In this document: one piece after another, positions 33,034 through 43,970 of the stretch
Position numbering within the stretch: position 1 is the stretch's first letter
How the letters are laid out: every line of letters starts with the position of its first letter
Source of the DNA: Athripsodes cinereus
Taxonomy: Eukaryota; Arthropoda; Insecta; Trichoptera; Leptoceridae
Direction: 5' to 3'
DNA length: 64,000 nucleotides
Assembly (NCBI GenBank): GCA_947579605.1
Contig: OX388306.1
Location: 1,178,001-1,242,000 of the forward strand
Notes under the pieces: generated by a model
What the model saw: only the letters and a program-made list of their open reading frames with translations
Databases searched by the model: none
Told to the model about the DNA's origin: nothing
Made by a program: the position numbers and the translations under genes

Positions 33034-33739
33034 TTTTATTTATTTCGCTTTGGAATTCTACAACCTAAACACTGGACTTTTTAATAACATTCTAGACACA
33101 TATTAGTCATTCACATGTGACTTCAACAGGGAAACTATCATGACACGATCATAATTTTGTCTTTATCTTTTATGCAAGTTTTCAGGAATCGTTCATGAAA
33201 AAGCAGTAAGTAAGAGATTTATTGTCTATTTATTGTGTCGGTGCACACGAAGTAGAATTCCGATATTAGGTAATTTGAAACAAGTCTATCTTTCTACTTT
33301 AAATTATTGATCACAAGAGAAACGTTTTTCGACTTATCTGGTCAATATCAATTTGTTCTGTAAACATTTTATGAACAATAAAATATTATAAACTATCGCC
33401 AAAGTTTAAAACGTTGTTACATGTTGAATTTCTATCCCAGGTAGAAATTAATACTAAATAATAATAATTACAAAATAACGTAATATTATTTTACAAGTTT
33501 AATAAACTGAGCTTGTAGTAGCAAGTTAAACTTTTAAAAGCACAAAGGTTGTTTGGGTCGATGTGTTATATAATACTATATTAAATTTTCCTTACAATAG
33601 GTATTAAAGTTTATAATATCAATACTTTAATAATATGTAATAAGAAACAAACAAAAGTTTTAGATTGCTGCTTTCACAATATCATGTGTTGTAGCTATAT
33701 ATGTAAATATTTTAGTCTGTTTGTTTATGAAAATAATAT
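33034..33739. other. AT-rich spacer
   Basis: No supported feature. Confidence 0.45.
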
Positions 33740-33743
33740 GTTC

Positions 33744-33962
33744 TCAAAATACGTCTGTAGTTAGACGAGCTGAAGAAAATTGAAGAGACACTCGCTTGAC
33801 ATGTGGATATCTAAGGAGTTGTAGATCGCTATTTATCAGAACATTCAAAATAAAATTGTCTTCAAGGTGGGGAGACTGTGCAGGTCCGAAGGGCTGACCG
33901 GCCAAAACCGCCAATCGTTGGAATCTTTTATAATATACTATCTCTCCAATGTCTTTTTTCAA
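33744..33962 (-). pseudogene. Family E repeat, possibly protein-derived (copy 1)
   Basis: The minus-strand sequence CGGTTTTGGCCGGTCAGCCC, AAATAGCGATCTACAACTCC and GAGTGTCTCTTCAATT aligns along its length with 54285-54465 on the plus strand. One frame is open for 72 residues (YKRFQRLAVLAGQPFGPAQS within it). The two copies differ by an indel in this frame. Source unknown, probably a transposon. Confidence 0.45.
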
Positions 33963-34129
33963 GTTATTTTGTTTGAAAATAATTTAATGTATTATATCAA
34001 TAAAATAAGTAGGTATAAAAAATAGAAGCAGGATAAAAATAACCTAAATAAATGGTGATTAAACATAATTTTTTTATTGATACAGTAAACGCCTGTTGCC
34101 TCTTATTGAAAGATAACTAAAAACTATCT

Positions 34130-34200
34130 ATCTATATACTCACGCTATATCCTAAGTGGGGTAGGCGAAGAGAACGGAAAGCTATATTGATCTATTTTTA
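34130..34200 (-). mobile_element. LINE-B 3' end fragment
   Basis: TATATCCTAAGTGGGGTAGG and GAACGGAAAGCTATAT match the LINE-B 3' end in antisense. Confidence 0.5.
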
Positions 34201-34219
34201 CATACTTTTTACTATTTTT

Positions 34220-34375
34220 ACGATGAGGTTTGCCACCCATCCTGAATATCTTGATTTTATATTGGCACGAAGAGGACAGTTTGCATGTTTCTTACATGTC
34301 GTTGGTCTACTGGCTACCCCACTTGTGGGATATGCCTTGATGGTATAGAAGTAGTAGCAGTAGTAGTAGTAGTTT
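34220..34375 (+). mobile_element. SINE-A 3' half with (TAG)n tail
   Basis: Runs GATGAGGTTTGCCACCCATC, CTGAATATCTTGATTTTA, then GTTTGCATGTTTCTTACATG, CTGGCTACCCCACTTGTGGG and GCCTTGATGGTATAG, ending in a (GTA)n-type tail at 34348-34371. One of the best-preserved 3' ends. Confidence 0.75.
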
Positions 34376-34794
34376 TACATACTTCATTCCTAAATATTGT
34401 CGATTGATGCTTATTATTAAAATATAATTCATAAAGAGGATGGTAACCTTTTTTTAAAAAATATAGATACGTAAATACATTTATTCCCTGAGTGGAACCG
34501 AGTTTTACAATACTAGTTATTAACAATATCAAATTAATTAATAAGTGACGATATTAAAAGCAAATTTACATTGAGTATGTAAACAGTATTATGTCTGGGA
34601 CACGTGTAATAGAAAGAGCCATGTTCGAAGATTTAGTTTATATATCAGGCTTAGAAGGTATTAAGGAAATATAATTATAATTATTGAATGTAATTATAAG
34701 GTATTATTTATTATATCGGAGGTACTCGACTATAGCTTATATCGGTAATTAATTTGAATAATCAATAAGTTATGCGATGCCTCTGTCATTTCCA

Positions 34795-34945
34795 ACACCA
34801 ATTTCTACTCTCAATTATTCTCAGTTATGTGGTGCTCGTTGATGGAATGATCCTGCTTCTTCTCACAAAAGAACTCAATCTGTTTGTGGTTTAAATATTT
34901 ACTGTCTTCTTACTCGGCATCCGCCTCCTAGTAACTTCCTATAGT
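34795..34945 (+). pseudogene. LINE C-terminus, decayed
   Basis: One frame reads QLCGAR, stop, WNDPASSHKRTQSVCGLNIY and CLLTRHPPP. This fits the ARxWNxLPxS...F...YxLLSRxPP ending of CR1/Jockey-like LINEs, with an in-frame stop. Confidence 0.45.
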
Positions 34946-35235
34946 TCCCAGTCCTTTTGGAGTGTTGTGTTTTTCATCTTCACTATTTGGTTTACATAGC
35001 GATTATTCTTGTTGTTTATGCTTTGTTTATTTTGCTATGTAGTTAAGTTTTGTTTGAATATGACGTGGTTAATTTAATAAATTACTTATAAAGCGATAAT
35101 CTCGCTACTGTATAATATACTGTATAATATTATATTATCAGATTAGTTAACGTAAATGTTAGTTAATTTTGTTATGTAACGAAAGTAAATAAGTATGTTT
35201 TTATTTTTTTATTTATTTATTTATTCATTCTTTAG

Positions 35236-35406
35236 GGTAAGACCGAGGGGACAAATGGCAGAGGCCGACCAAGAGACGCGTATATGGACCAACTGAAGAG
35301 GGACATGAACTGTGGCTCATACGTAGAGCTGAAAAGACTGGCTGAGAATAGAGGCGAATGGAGAAGAAAAACCAAACTCGTTGCAGACCAATCCAATGGA
35401 TTGTAA
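35236..35406 (+). pseudogene. LINE-R C-terminus, copy 2
   Basis: 57 open codons to a natural TAA, reading NGRGRPRDAYMDQLKRDMN, YVELKRLAENRGEWRRKTK and LVADQSNGL. Strongly similar to the minus-strand copy at 30923-31145. Directly preceded by a (TTTA)n run (35206-35224), so the 5' truncation lies next to a simple repeat. Confidence 0.8.
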
Positions 35407-35514
35407 CTTATTATAATATATATATACTGTAAATTGATAAAAAACAATTACACAAAGGTATACATTCAAACCAAATCAAATACAATCAATATACAGAGGG
35501 CGAGTTTATCGCAA

Positions 35515-35680
35515 AGGCGCGATTTATTCACGGCTTGCATGTTTTTTACATGCAGCTGGTATGCTGGCTCACCCACTTGTGGGATGAACCGTGATGGAGT
35601 AGTAGTAGTAGTTTATTCACGCGAGAAAGATGTTTTTTGTCTTTTTTTTCTGAAGATTGACAATGTCTTGGAACACCATT
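35515..35680. mobile_element. Family H fragment carrying a SINE-A insertion
   Basis: ATTTATTCACG before and TTTATTCACGCGAGAAAGAT after the insertion represent the family H end. GTTTTTTGTC and ATTGACAATGTC continue it. Nested element at 35533-35611. Confidence 0.55.
35533..35611 (+). mobile_element. SINE-A, 5'-truncated, with 10-bp TSD
   Basis: Starts GCTTGCATGTTTTTTACATG, passes through CCACTTGTGGGATGAACCGT and ends in (AGT)n. Flanked by TTTATTCACG at 35523-35532 and 35612-35621, a clear target-site duplication. Confidence 0.8.
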
Positions 35681-35987
35681 CAAATCTTTCTTACAAATTA
35701 ATTTCTTCAAAAAAATAAGCATGAGCGAAAATTTCTTCATCAAATACGGATCGAACATGAAATAACACATAGTTGCATGAATTAATGAGTAATGGACACA
35801 CAAAAGCTTGAAAAGGTTGGCGGGGGACAGAGAAAAGCAAAAACTATGCTTATGTCAAACCAATTATATGGACTGCAGATCATACACACAAGATGAATGA
35901 ATATTCAAATAAGATACTTGCATAATATATTTTATTTTTTGAGTCGAAGATAATTTTGTAAAATTCCATGTTTGTATGTGGAAAAAA

Positions 35988-36090
35988 CCACAATTGGTTT
36001 TTTACTAAGTTTGACAATGACTTTATAAGTCACAACTAGGTCACTACTCAATAATTTTTTAATAAAACTAAAACCAATTGGGTTTCTTTC
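35988..36090. repeat. Family K fold-back fragment (empty site for the 15071 MITE)
   Basis: AACCACAATTGGTTTT at the left pairs with AAAACCAATTGGGTTT at the right. TTTATAAGTCACAACTAGGT and CACTACTCAATAA match the flanks of the MITE at 15071 without the insertion. Confidence 0.6.
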
Positions 36091-36487
36091 CATATATAAC
36101 TTATTATATACTGATAAGAGTATCCGGCCTAGATTCTTTGCATAATTACTACCTACATTAGATATTTTTCACGCGCCTATTAATCATCACCAACGCCTCC
36201 CTTGGCATTATTACATTGTATTGTCGTCTAATATTCTTCCACAATTATGACGTATATTGTCTCCCTGTGTCAGCATTTAAACGCCTACACCAATAATTCT
36301 CCTTTCTTAAGACGTATCCATTCATCCGTATAATAATCATAAGTTAAAAGACACAAGAACATAATGACAGTTATCTATTCTTTATTGTTAATATTTCACG
36401 AAAAGTTTGTTTTTTATATTTTTTTTTTGAAAAAGATAAATCTGGGAAAAAGATATAACTATATATTGTGTTTCATTTTAAAAATCA

Positions 36488-36540
36488 TTAATATGAACTT
36501 CCACCAAGAACCGTCGGTCGATAAATTAAACTTTATATAT
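36488..36540 (+). repeat. Hammerhead-family landmark segment
   Basis: ATATGAACTTCCACCAAGAA then CCGTCGGTCGATAAATTAAA is the complement of the terminal segment at 56155-56195. About 250 bp upstream of a hammerhead-like motif. Confidence 0.5.
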
Positions 36541-36784
36541 TTGGGTTTTGGGAAAAACCAGAATACAACCTTATACACCTTTTGGAGTAAGCTTAAAGCT
36601 TGTGCCAAGAAATGGGAGTTTGTCGGCACCTATGATCGAACCATGGACCCCCTGTTCACGAGGCCGATATTTATTGATGATACTGACCACATTCTTTGTT
36701 AAGAATAATACTGTGAGTCGTGTACTGAGTAGGACAAATTGACGTCTGCGTATAAGAAATTGTAATAAAGTAACGTTTAACTTT

Positions 36785-36880
36785 TCTTATAATCGCCTGG
36801 AGATGGAGTCTAGTCTCCGAATACTAGTAAGTGTAACTTGGAAGCTAACTAGATACTGTTTTTTTTTTAATTCACCTTGT
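36785..36880 (+). repeat. Hammerhead-bearing repeat, decayed copy
   Basis: AATCGCCTGGAGATGGAGTC then TAGTCTCCGAATACTAGTAA aligns with 4061-4101. The core at 36797 reads CTGGAGA instead of CTGATGA, so the ribozyme is dead. It ends in a T-run followed by AATTCACC. Confidence 0.65.
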
Positions 36881-36892
36881 TATAACGTAGAA

Positions 36893-37335
36893 GAAGCGAA
36901 AGAAGTAGATATGTTGAAGTGATTAGGGTAGATGAGATATGAGTGTGTGAAGATCCCTGGTAGGGATGGCAAGTATGAGAGATTGCAAAGCAATGATAGA
37001 TTGACTCTAGATCAGAAGGTCATAAAGTGACTTACCAAATGTGTGTAATGAAACTCGCGGTTATTATTAAAAGATGATTTATATTTAAAACAGTTTACAA
37101 TTATGTTACACTAAATTATACAGAGAATATGTAAACGTATGTGTGGTCAGCCAGGCAGAGAGAATTAGAATGATTTTGAATTGTGATAATTCTTATCACA
37201 ATCCAATTACTGACGTCATACCAGCTGACCACAACAATACTATTTAGTGTTGCCTGTTCACTACAATGTAAGGATAGATTTATATGGTATTCCGAACTCT
37301 CTGCCTACCCCATTTGGGATACGCGTGAGGGAATA
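36893..37335 (+). mobile_element. LINE-B 3' part with unrelated middle
   Basis: GTAGAAGAAGCGAAAGAAGT at 36890 and TAGATTTATATGGTATTCCG, CTCTCTGCCTACCCCATTTG at 37268-37317 are LINE-B landmarks in order, but about 260 bp separate them. The middle contains a hairpin (ATTGTGATAATTCTTATCAC near 37180), probably a later insertion. Confidence 0.45.
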
Positions 37336-37746
37336 GTATAGTAAAAGTAAACAGAAACCTTTGTTATACAAAAATGTTTCTTGGTCTTCTGTAGATAATT
37401 TCTAATATACCTAAATATTCACATAGTAAGCAAAATGCACTGCGGAGAGGCTTCCTGACTTGTTGTAAAAACATCGGGATAGAGTTAAATTAAGCAGTCA
37501 TCTAAATTAATGTAATCCAACCTTATTTTTTATGTAATTTACATGAACAGTTCAAGAAAGATTTTCATAGTGTAAACACAAACACCTTGGAACTATTATG
37601 AATTTAATTTTCCATTGTACCTACTCCGTTTTCATTGAAAATGTCACTTTAATAGTATATATACCCAACCTTACTACAACAAAGGAACTAATTTTAATAA
37701 CTTAATAATTTTCCTGAATAAAATTACAATAAATGAATTTATATTT

Positions 37747-38118
37747 AAATTATATAATTAAACGAGAAGTGTATTTCAACCATGATTTTCTATTCAAGTT
37801 AAAAAGTTCGTCAAAATATTTGATGGATTTTAAGAAAAGTTCGTTTTTTACGGCAGCCCACGTTAATTTTGTTTGAAATAATTTAACATTTTGACATATA
37901 ATCGACAAAACTAAGATCCATACAAAATAATCAAATTATATAATTAAACGAGAAGTGAATTTCAACCATGATTTTCTATTCAAGTTTAAAAGTTCGTCAC
38001 AATATTTGATGGATTTTAAGAAAAGTTCGTTTTTTACGGCAGCCCACGTTAATTTTGTTTGAAATAATTTAACATTTTGACATATAATCGACAAAACTAA
38101 GATCCATACAAAATAATT
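37747..38118 (+). repeat. Recent 186-bp tandem duplication
   Basis: Copy 1 is 37747-37932 and copy 2 is 37933-38118, with about three differences seen. The boundary motif AAATTATATAATTAAACGAG starts each copy. No ORF or recognised element inside. Confidence 0.95.
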
Positions 38119-38221
38119 ATTAAAAGTTTATTAATTAATAATGTTATTCCAATTTAAAAGACTTCTTATTTGGAACAAACATTTTTGATATATAAATTAA
38201 ACGTATAAAACTACCATATAA

Positions 38222-38345
38222 GGCTTAGAAAAAACAATATCACCTTACATATTTGGTAGCGCCCCGAACGAGACTTGAACCCGCAATAGGTACATTTCTT
38301 TATGCTTTGTCAAATAAAATTACCGGCCGACATGCTGAAGCCACC
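38222..38345 (-). mobile_element. tRNA-headed SINE (family SINE-3), copy 2
   Basis: The minus strand reads TTGCGGGTTCAAGTCTCGTT, CGGGGCGCTACCAAATATG and AAGGTGATATTGTTTTTTCT, matching 29035-29140. The 5' end begins near ACCGGTGGCTTCAGCATGTC. Confidence 0.6.
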
Positions 38346-39185
38346 GGTATTCTCTGTTATAAACCACAATGAGTTTCATGTGTAGGTATTGTTCTGGAAT
38401 ACCTAGTATGGAGGTTGTCTTTTTTAGAAAAGGCTTAGGCCTTATGTGATAGTTTCATGTTAAAGTTTACATAACAACTTTTTTTTTCACGTTATCGAGT
38501 GACTTGAGATACACAACTTCATACAATGGTTAATTACTAGTAACTCTTATGACTAGGACATTATAGCGTAAAATAGATTGACAGATACAGTTTTCATAAC
38601 ATCTTCCTAAATTGAAAAATGTTGTGATGTCAATGTCATAGTAGATAGTAGATACATACATTTTTATGGATATATGCCTATGTTTTTTTTTAAAGAATAA
38701 AAATGTCACTTCCGCAAATATGTAATGTGTCGTTTTATTAACAGGTTATGGGCCCAGACATAATACGAAATTGAGTAAAATTGTGTATAGTTCACGTAAT
38801 AATGTACGTTTGTTTCGTGTTTATAAAAAAAAATTATATATATTATCTTTACCTCAATAAGTGACTAGGCACTTTATAAAAATATCTGAAAGAGGTACGA
38901 GAGATGTTTTAATTTAATGAAAGACTTACCAAAAAAACCGCCGAGCTTTAAAGCACTTTGTAGTAGTACGAATTTACTAATTTCTAAATTTCAAATGTAT
39001 TTCGCGAGCTTTCAAAGATTTAATTACCTTACCGAAATGTTATTTCAGATCAACAACAAAGGCTAAGTAATCCCGGAGGACATATTCATGTGCTTTATAA
39101 TACAATATAATGTAAAAAGCTTTACAGACGTGAAAATAGACGCAAGTCATGAATAATAAATAAATAATTATCTTCATCATCATTA
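38346..39185. other. AT-rich spacer
   Basis: No supported feature. Confidence 0.45.
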
Positions 39186-39189
39186 TCAC

Positions 39190-39620
39190 CATCACACCGC
39201 TTTCCCTACTCCTATCATTGCATCAATCTTTCGCTTCCGTCACTGTCATGTAATTCCTATTCAAAGTGCTCAGCACATGTCCGTCCTGGAGGATCTGGCT
39301 TATGGTCTTGCCATTAAATCCTCGAATGGCCACGTTTCCGAGCACCATTTCTCTGAGCCATTAATATTTTATTTGTCATTTTGTTTTCATTCATTCTTTC
39401 CACGTGTTCGTTTCGTTGAGAAAATATGATTAATGAGGTAATGTATAATATCTCTCGATATTAAAGATAAATAAACAAAATCAATTCGATTTCTTTTAGG
39501 GATAGGCGAAAAGGATCGATCGCCATTTACTCGTACCCAAGCGCACGATTTTGCTTCCATAACATTCATATTGTACATTAGCCTGCTCTCTGTCTGCCTT
39601 AAGGGGGCACGTCTTCAAAC
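39190..39620 (-). repeat. Family D repeat fragments
   Basis: Two antisense pieces. One is at 39190-39260 (complement GACAGTGACGGAAGCGAAAG). The other is at 39495-39560 (complement GGAAGCAAAATCGTGCGCTT and TAAATGGCGATCGATCCTTT). Sense copies occur at 40680, 41100 and 61335. Class unknown. Confidence 0.5.
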
Positions 39621-40250
39621 ACCCTTGATAGGTAATAATCATAATATTGTTCAAGAGAGATTACGACAGAGGCAAGTGATGGTCGAGACGTGAAAGAATG
39701 GAAAAGTTTTAAAGTTTTGATATGAACTAGTATATCCAGCAGTAGAGAGAAAAGTCTAGCAGCAAGTAATCATTTATTAGTATAAAACTATAATTGTATC
39801 CGTTTTCGCTACATTGAACGATACAAATAACATTGTAAGTAGTATTATTATTTTGCTAGGGACGCCTACGACATCCTTTGTAGTGGGACGGTCGCCATTT
39901 AGTCCCTACGGAGCAATCAAGATGTCAATAAGATTGCGTAAAGTCACTTTAGTGACACAATTACAATATATTATTTTATAATTATTATCGTTATTACTCA
40001 AACATAAAATTGTCAAGTTAATTCTTATCACAATAGCACTTTAATAGTTTCCCCCGTAAAGATTTGAAATTATTTAATGGAAAATAATATTTTTAACTAA
40101 AATATTGGTTTCTTATTGGAAATACTTGCTCTCAAAGCTTTTTAATTGTATTTTGTGTTATTTGGAGACTGTAAGTTTAATTATATTATAGTTTCTGTGC
40201 ATTATTTATTAGTAACACTTGACAATTACTTGTACAATTAACAAGAGAGC

Positions 40251-40460
40251 ATGCATGAAGAATCGCTGGGATGTAACAAAAGAAAAAACGTTGAAAGAAC
40301 TTCTAGACACTCGGACATCTCAGGCGTCGAGGACTACTATTTATCCGAACTTGCAGACACACTTTCTTTTCCTCACGGGCGGCCCGAAGAACAAACCAAG
40401 GTTAGTCGCCTCGTTAGAATTATAAAAGAAATAATAAATACTCCATATGGGAAAAAATGA
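40251..40460 (+). CDS. Unidentified 69-residue ORF, possibly exonic
   Basis: ATG-initiated with an in-frame stop 12 nt upstream. The reading is charged rather than hydrophobic (for example YYLSELADTLSFPHGRPEEQ and SRLVRIIKEIINTPYGKK), unusual for AT-rich noise. A potential splice donor AAG|GTTAGT lies at 40396-40404. No family recognised. It could be a transposon or exon fragment. Confidence 0.2.
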   Translation: MHEESLGCNKRKNVERTSRHSDISGVEDYYLSELADTLSFPHGRPEEQTKVSRLVRIIKEIINTPYGKK

Positions 40461-40679
40461 CAGCATTAACAAAAATAAATTCTTAAAAGAAAAAAAAACA
40501 ATATTATACCTAAAATTAAACACATTTTACAATAACTATATACAGTTGGTACAGATAACAGAGATAAAGTGTCCAGAATCATTTGGGTTTTAAGACAGTG
40601 AGCCCAAAGGTTACCAAATAACGGGGTGATGTGGAAATCTACTTCCCTCCCAATGGGAACAAATCTAACCAAAGCTACT

Positions 40680-40765
40680 CTCCACCAAGGGAGACAGAAA
40701 GAAGAAAAAAGCGTTTGTAATTGGCGCTCGATCCTTCCTGCCTACCTTGCGAGAGAAGCGGCTAG
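40680..40765 (+). repeat. Family D fragment
   Basis: GGCGCTCGATCCTTCCTGCC then TACCTTGCGAGAGAAGCGGC resembles TCAATCCTTTCTGCCTTCCC plus GAAAGGGAAGCGGG at 41162-41198. Confidence 0.45.
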
Positions 40766-41099
40766 GCTAGATGATATACAACATGATTATTACACAAGGC
40801 CCTTCCCTCGTTTTCGAGTGATTTAGATACATAATATATATGTAAATAAAAAAATTATTACCTCTGCTATGCTAAACAATACGCTGTGTTATCTTCCTTG
40901 ACATATTGCTGTAGTGCGCCGTCATTCAAGTCAAATAATAGCTGACATCTGCCATAAGTCATGACATCATTCATGAAGGGGTTATAATTATTGGTTGTTA
41001 ATATTGTTTGTTGTAAATATTTGAAATACAATTATAAATAATAATAAGGTTCGTCGACTACAAAATTGTAGACAGTGACAATACGACTACAACACAGTA

Positions 41100-41215
41100 T
41101 TAGAATTGTATGACAGTGACGGAAGCAAAAAATGTATGCAAGGATAGGAGTAAATGGTGATCAATCCTTTCTGCCTTCCCCGAAAGGGAAGCGGGGTTGA
41201 TAATTACCTGCTAAT
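41100..41215 (+). repeat. Family D repeat
   Basis: GACAGTGACGGAAGCAAAAA, AAGGATAGGAGTAAATGGTG, then TTCTGCCTTCCCCGAAAGGG. The most complete copy of the family in the window. Confidence 0.55.
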
Positions 41216-42637
41216 TAGATAATCATCCAACAAGGAAGTCATTTCAAGTTTAGATATTATTCTTAGAAAAATGATAACATACGTTGATAGAGCTACAAGA
41301 TTATCCACTTCAAAAGATTATTCCAAGAAATCACTCAAATGTATCTATCTATCATCTACTCTATAGAGATTGTTATATATAATTTAATCTGAAGTGGTAT
41401 TTATGGCAACACCACCAAAGATTTGATTGTATTTTTCAGCCGCTGCCTCTCCAAGGTTATTTTTACGATAGATAAATAAAATATGTCATATTTTTCGTAT
41501 AGATTGATAATTCTTGAGACAGTACAATCATTCTTGTTTTGCAATGAATGAGTCTTGGCACCCAACCAAAGATCAAGGGCGGAAGACACTAAATTTCTAA
41601 AATAAAAGTGTCTTAGATGGATTTTGGATATGATCATTTCACAAATGGTAATGTGCCCTGATTGGAGCATGTTATTTGAATTTCCAGTGACATTTGGTCA
41701 AAAAGAGCCATTGTTCTTTCATTCACAAGAGTATCGACGACCAAGACGTCACTCTATCACAATACTTTGTCCTTTTTAAGTGACAATATTGGCGTAGAGA
41801 CGCTCTGAATAAAGGAGGCTGGTTATGCCCTGTGCTTCCTAGAAGAGAGCTGAAGGGCGAGATGATTTGCAATCAAATGTCATATTATAATGGTGAGAAT
41901 GTAGGAGTTTGGACATTAACAATGTCTACCTTATTAGATATACATTTATTAATTTCCATTGTTTCCAAAGCATTTAGTTAACAACTCCTTACCTTCCGAG
42001 AGTAATACCATTACATTGTCTATTGAATGACTAATTTAACTGTTAATTGACTAAATACAAAACCATATGTGCAAATTAAACATTGTTTTAATATTACATT
42101 TTAAAACTTATATGTTGATTACTTATATTTTGATTTAGCTTTTGTAAAAGTATGTAGAGATAAAGCAATAATATTATATTGATTACATTTGGAAACTACG
42201 ACTTAACGTTGAGTAAAATCTGAAGACTCACGAACTCACGATACATCTCATTATGATATTAATATAAAGTGTAGAGTAAATTTATAACGATAAAGTAAAG
42301 TGATGGAGTGATAGTGGGGAAGATAGATAGTTGATGACACTTGATGATAGTGAGAATCTCTTAAATACGTTTTAATGATCGTAGCGATCTTAGTGTATAT
42401 ATTTAGTCGCGTGTGTTAATAATTATATTTGTTTAAAATGTATCCTTTATTTCAGTTTTTAACAAGGGAATAAGGCATCATTAGAGGAGACCCACCGACC
42501 ACCCAGATTGCGCAGAAGTCTGGGAACTTCCATTTATCCGAATTCTACAGTAAACAAATCTTGTCCATACCAAAGGCGTCTTATTAAGGAATTATTGAAA
42601 ATTTGCTATAATATTTTACCCTTTTATTATACCACAC
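41216..42637. other. AT-rich stretch, nothing recognised
   Basis: No supported gene or repeat. Confidence 0.45.
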
Positions 42638-42860
42638 TATACCATCAAGCCGTGTCCCAAGTGGGGTAGGCAGAAAGAATGGAAAGCCATATAGATCTGT
42701 CCCTAAATACTTATTTCGCCCCCTCTACATTCATGCAACCTCTCATACACGCACGTCGATTACTATTACTCAACACACGGCCGTCCTTACGAATTTGATC
42801 TACGTGATCAAGCCACGTAGTTCTCGGACGTCCGCGCTTCTTCACACACCTTCTTTCAGA
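42638..42860 (-). mobile_element. LINE-B 3' part, best copy
   Basis: Antisense: CACTATACCATCAAGCCGTG, CCCAAGTGGGGTAGGCAGAA, CGCACGTCGATTACTATTAC, TGATCTACGTGATCAAGCCA, ending CGCGCTTCTTCACACACC. The sense 3' terminus therefore reads CTGCCTACCCCACTTGGGAC then GGCTTGATGGTATAGTG, the part shared with SINE-A. Confidence 0.6.
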
Positions 42861-43299
42861 CAACTATGTTTATTGTTTATATATTTGCTTATATATCTTT
42901 CATTGCAGTTTTTAACAAGGGAATAAGGCAATCAATGAAAATTTTACCCTTTTACTGTGTTTAATGGAAATTACAAATTTATTTCGGTAAATGTGTTTGT
43001 ATTTAATTTGATATTTGTTTTTTGAGCAAAGCCGGGTTTAAATTTATGAATAACAATAATAATATGACGTCGCGGTGCTTGACAAGTACCCAGAAGTGAG
43101 GAGTCGAGACGATTCATAATATTTATATTATAAATTGTCGTCGGAGCTTTCCTTGGGTGGAGCATGAGGTGACTTTAATAAATAAAATGTAATATTTAAA
43201 ACGGGAAAATGAAAATAGGACAAAGCTTAAATAAATAATAATAGTGTTTTAATTGTTTTTTCTATTTGTCACACACCGACCTTTATAATATTAATAATG

Positions 43300-43400
43300 C
43301 TTCCTTTTACATCATCCTGACGATGACACCCGAAGATGTTGAAAGTCAGCTGGCAAATTCACTTGTGGAATCACTTTATATATATTTTTTTTTAATTTCT
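43300..43400 (+). repeat. Hammerhead-type repeat terminus, diverged
   Basis: Contains the motif at 43317-43355, followed by TTCACTTGTGGAATCACTTT and a T-run, the usual layout after the ribozyme in this window. Confidence 0.5.
43317..43355 (+). ncRNA. Hammerhead-like motif with extended stem III
   Basis: CTGACGA at 43317-43323. Stem II is GACACC/GATGTT with a CGAA loop. GAAA is at 43341-43344. A stem III of three pairs (GUC/GGC) closes an AGCU loop. Position 16.1 is A rather than U, so the 15.1-16.1 pair is lost and activity is doubtful. Confidence 0.45.
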
Positions 43401-43469
43401 TAAAAAATTAAAATATTCCTGTTGAAAACTAAAACAATTGAGTATGAATTCAACATACCGGGGAGTACC

Positions 43470-43525
43470 CAATTAAAAAAATTTACTCCTACTCTTTTTT
43501 GCTAGTTTTCAGTGTCCTTTTAGAG
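43470..43525 (+). mobile_element. SINE-A 5' fragment
   Basis: TACTCCTACTCTTTTTTGCT and AGTTTTCAGTGTCCTTTTAG resemble the SINE-A 5' domain. Short and diverged. Confidence 0.35.
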
Positions 43526-43724
43526 TTAGGTTTTCACAAAACAACAAGTTCAAACATTGTATATCTCCATTCAAAAAGATTCTATGCTGGATTTAGTGAT
43601 TTACAAGTATTTCTATATCATTCCTAATGCTTCGATGTCGTTGTCATAGGACAGATGTTTTGTGAAATACTCTTTTAAGCCTGCCAAAAATCATCTCAAC
43701 TATATAATGGTGGTAAACTTTAAT

Positions 43725-43970
43725 TAAAGGAGTGGAGCACCCTGCAAAGAATTGGTCTCCCACTCTTGTCTGTAGTTTTCAAGTGTCCTGTAAAAGACAA
43801 GTGTTTGAAAAAATAAAAAAATTTAACATATCAAATTCAGGTTTGCAACCCATCATGAATGTCCTATTTTTTTGTTGGCACAGAGAAGACAGCTTTCATG
43901 TTTATAACATGCAGCTGGTCTGCTGGCTACTCCACTTGTGGTACATGCCTTTATGGTGTAGTAGTAGTAG
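43725..43970 (+). mobile_element. SINE-A, reference full-length copy
   Basis: About 245 bp: GGAGTGGAGCACCCTGC, TTGGTCTCCCACTCTTGTCT, GTTTTCAAGTGTCCTGTAAA, CAGGTTTGCAACCCATCATG, GACAGCTTTCATGTTTATAA, CATGCAGCTGGTCTGCTGGC, CCACTTGTGGTACATGCC, TTTATGGTG, then (TAG)n. No tRNA-like A and B boxes were found, so the promoter type of this short retroposon is unclear. Confidence 0.75.

Noticed and set aside
35225..35240. Splice acceptor TTCATTCTTTAG|G before the LINE-R C-terminus
   Set aside because: The downstream reading is a LINE fragment and the acceptor-like run follows a (TTTA)n repeat. Chance is the simpler explanation.
40626..40826. 66-residue frame as a gene
   Set aside because: Its centre coincides with the family D repeat, which occurs elsewhere in broken frames.
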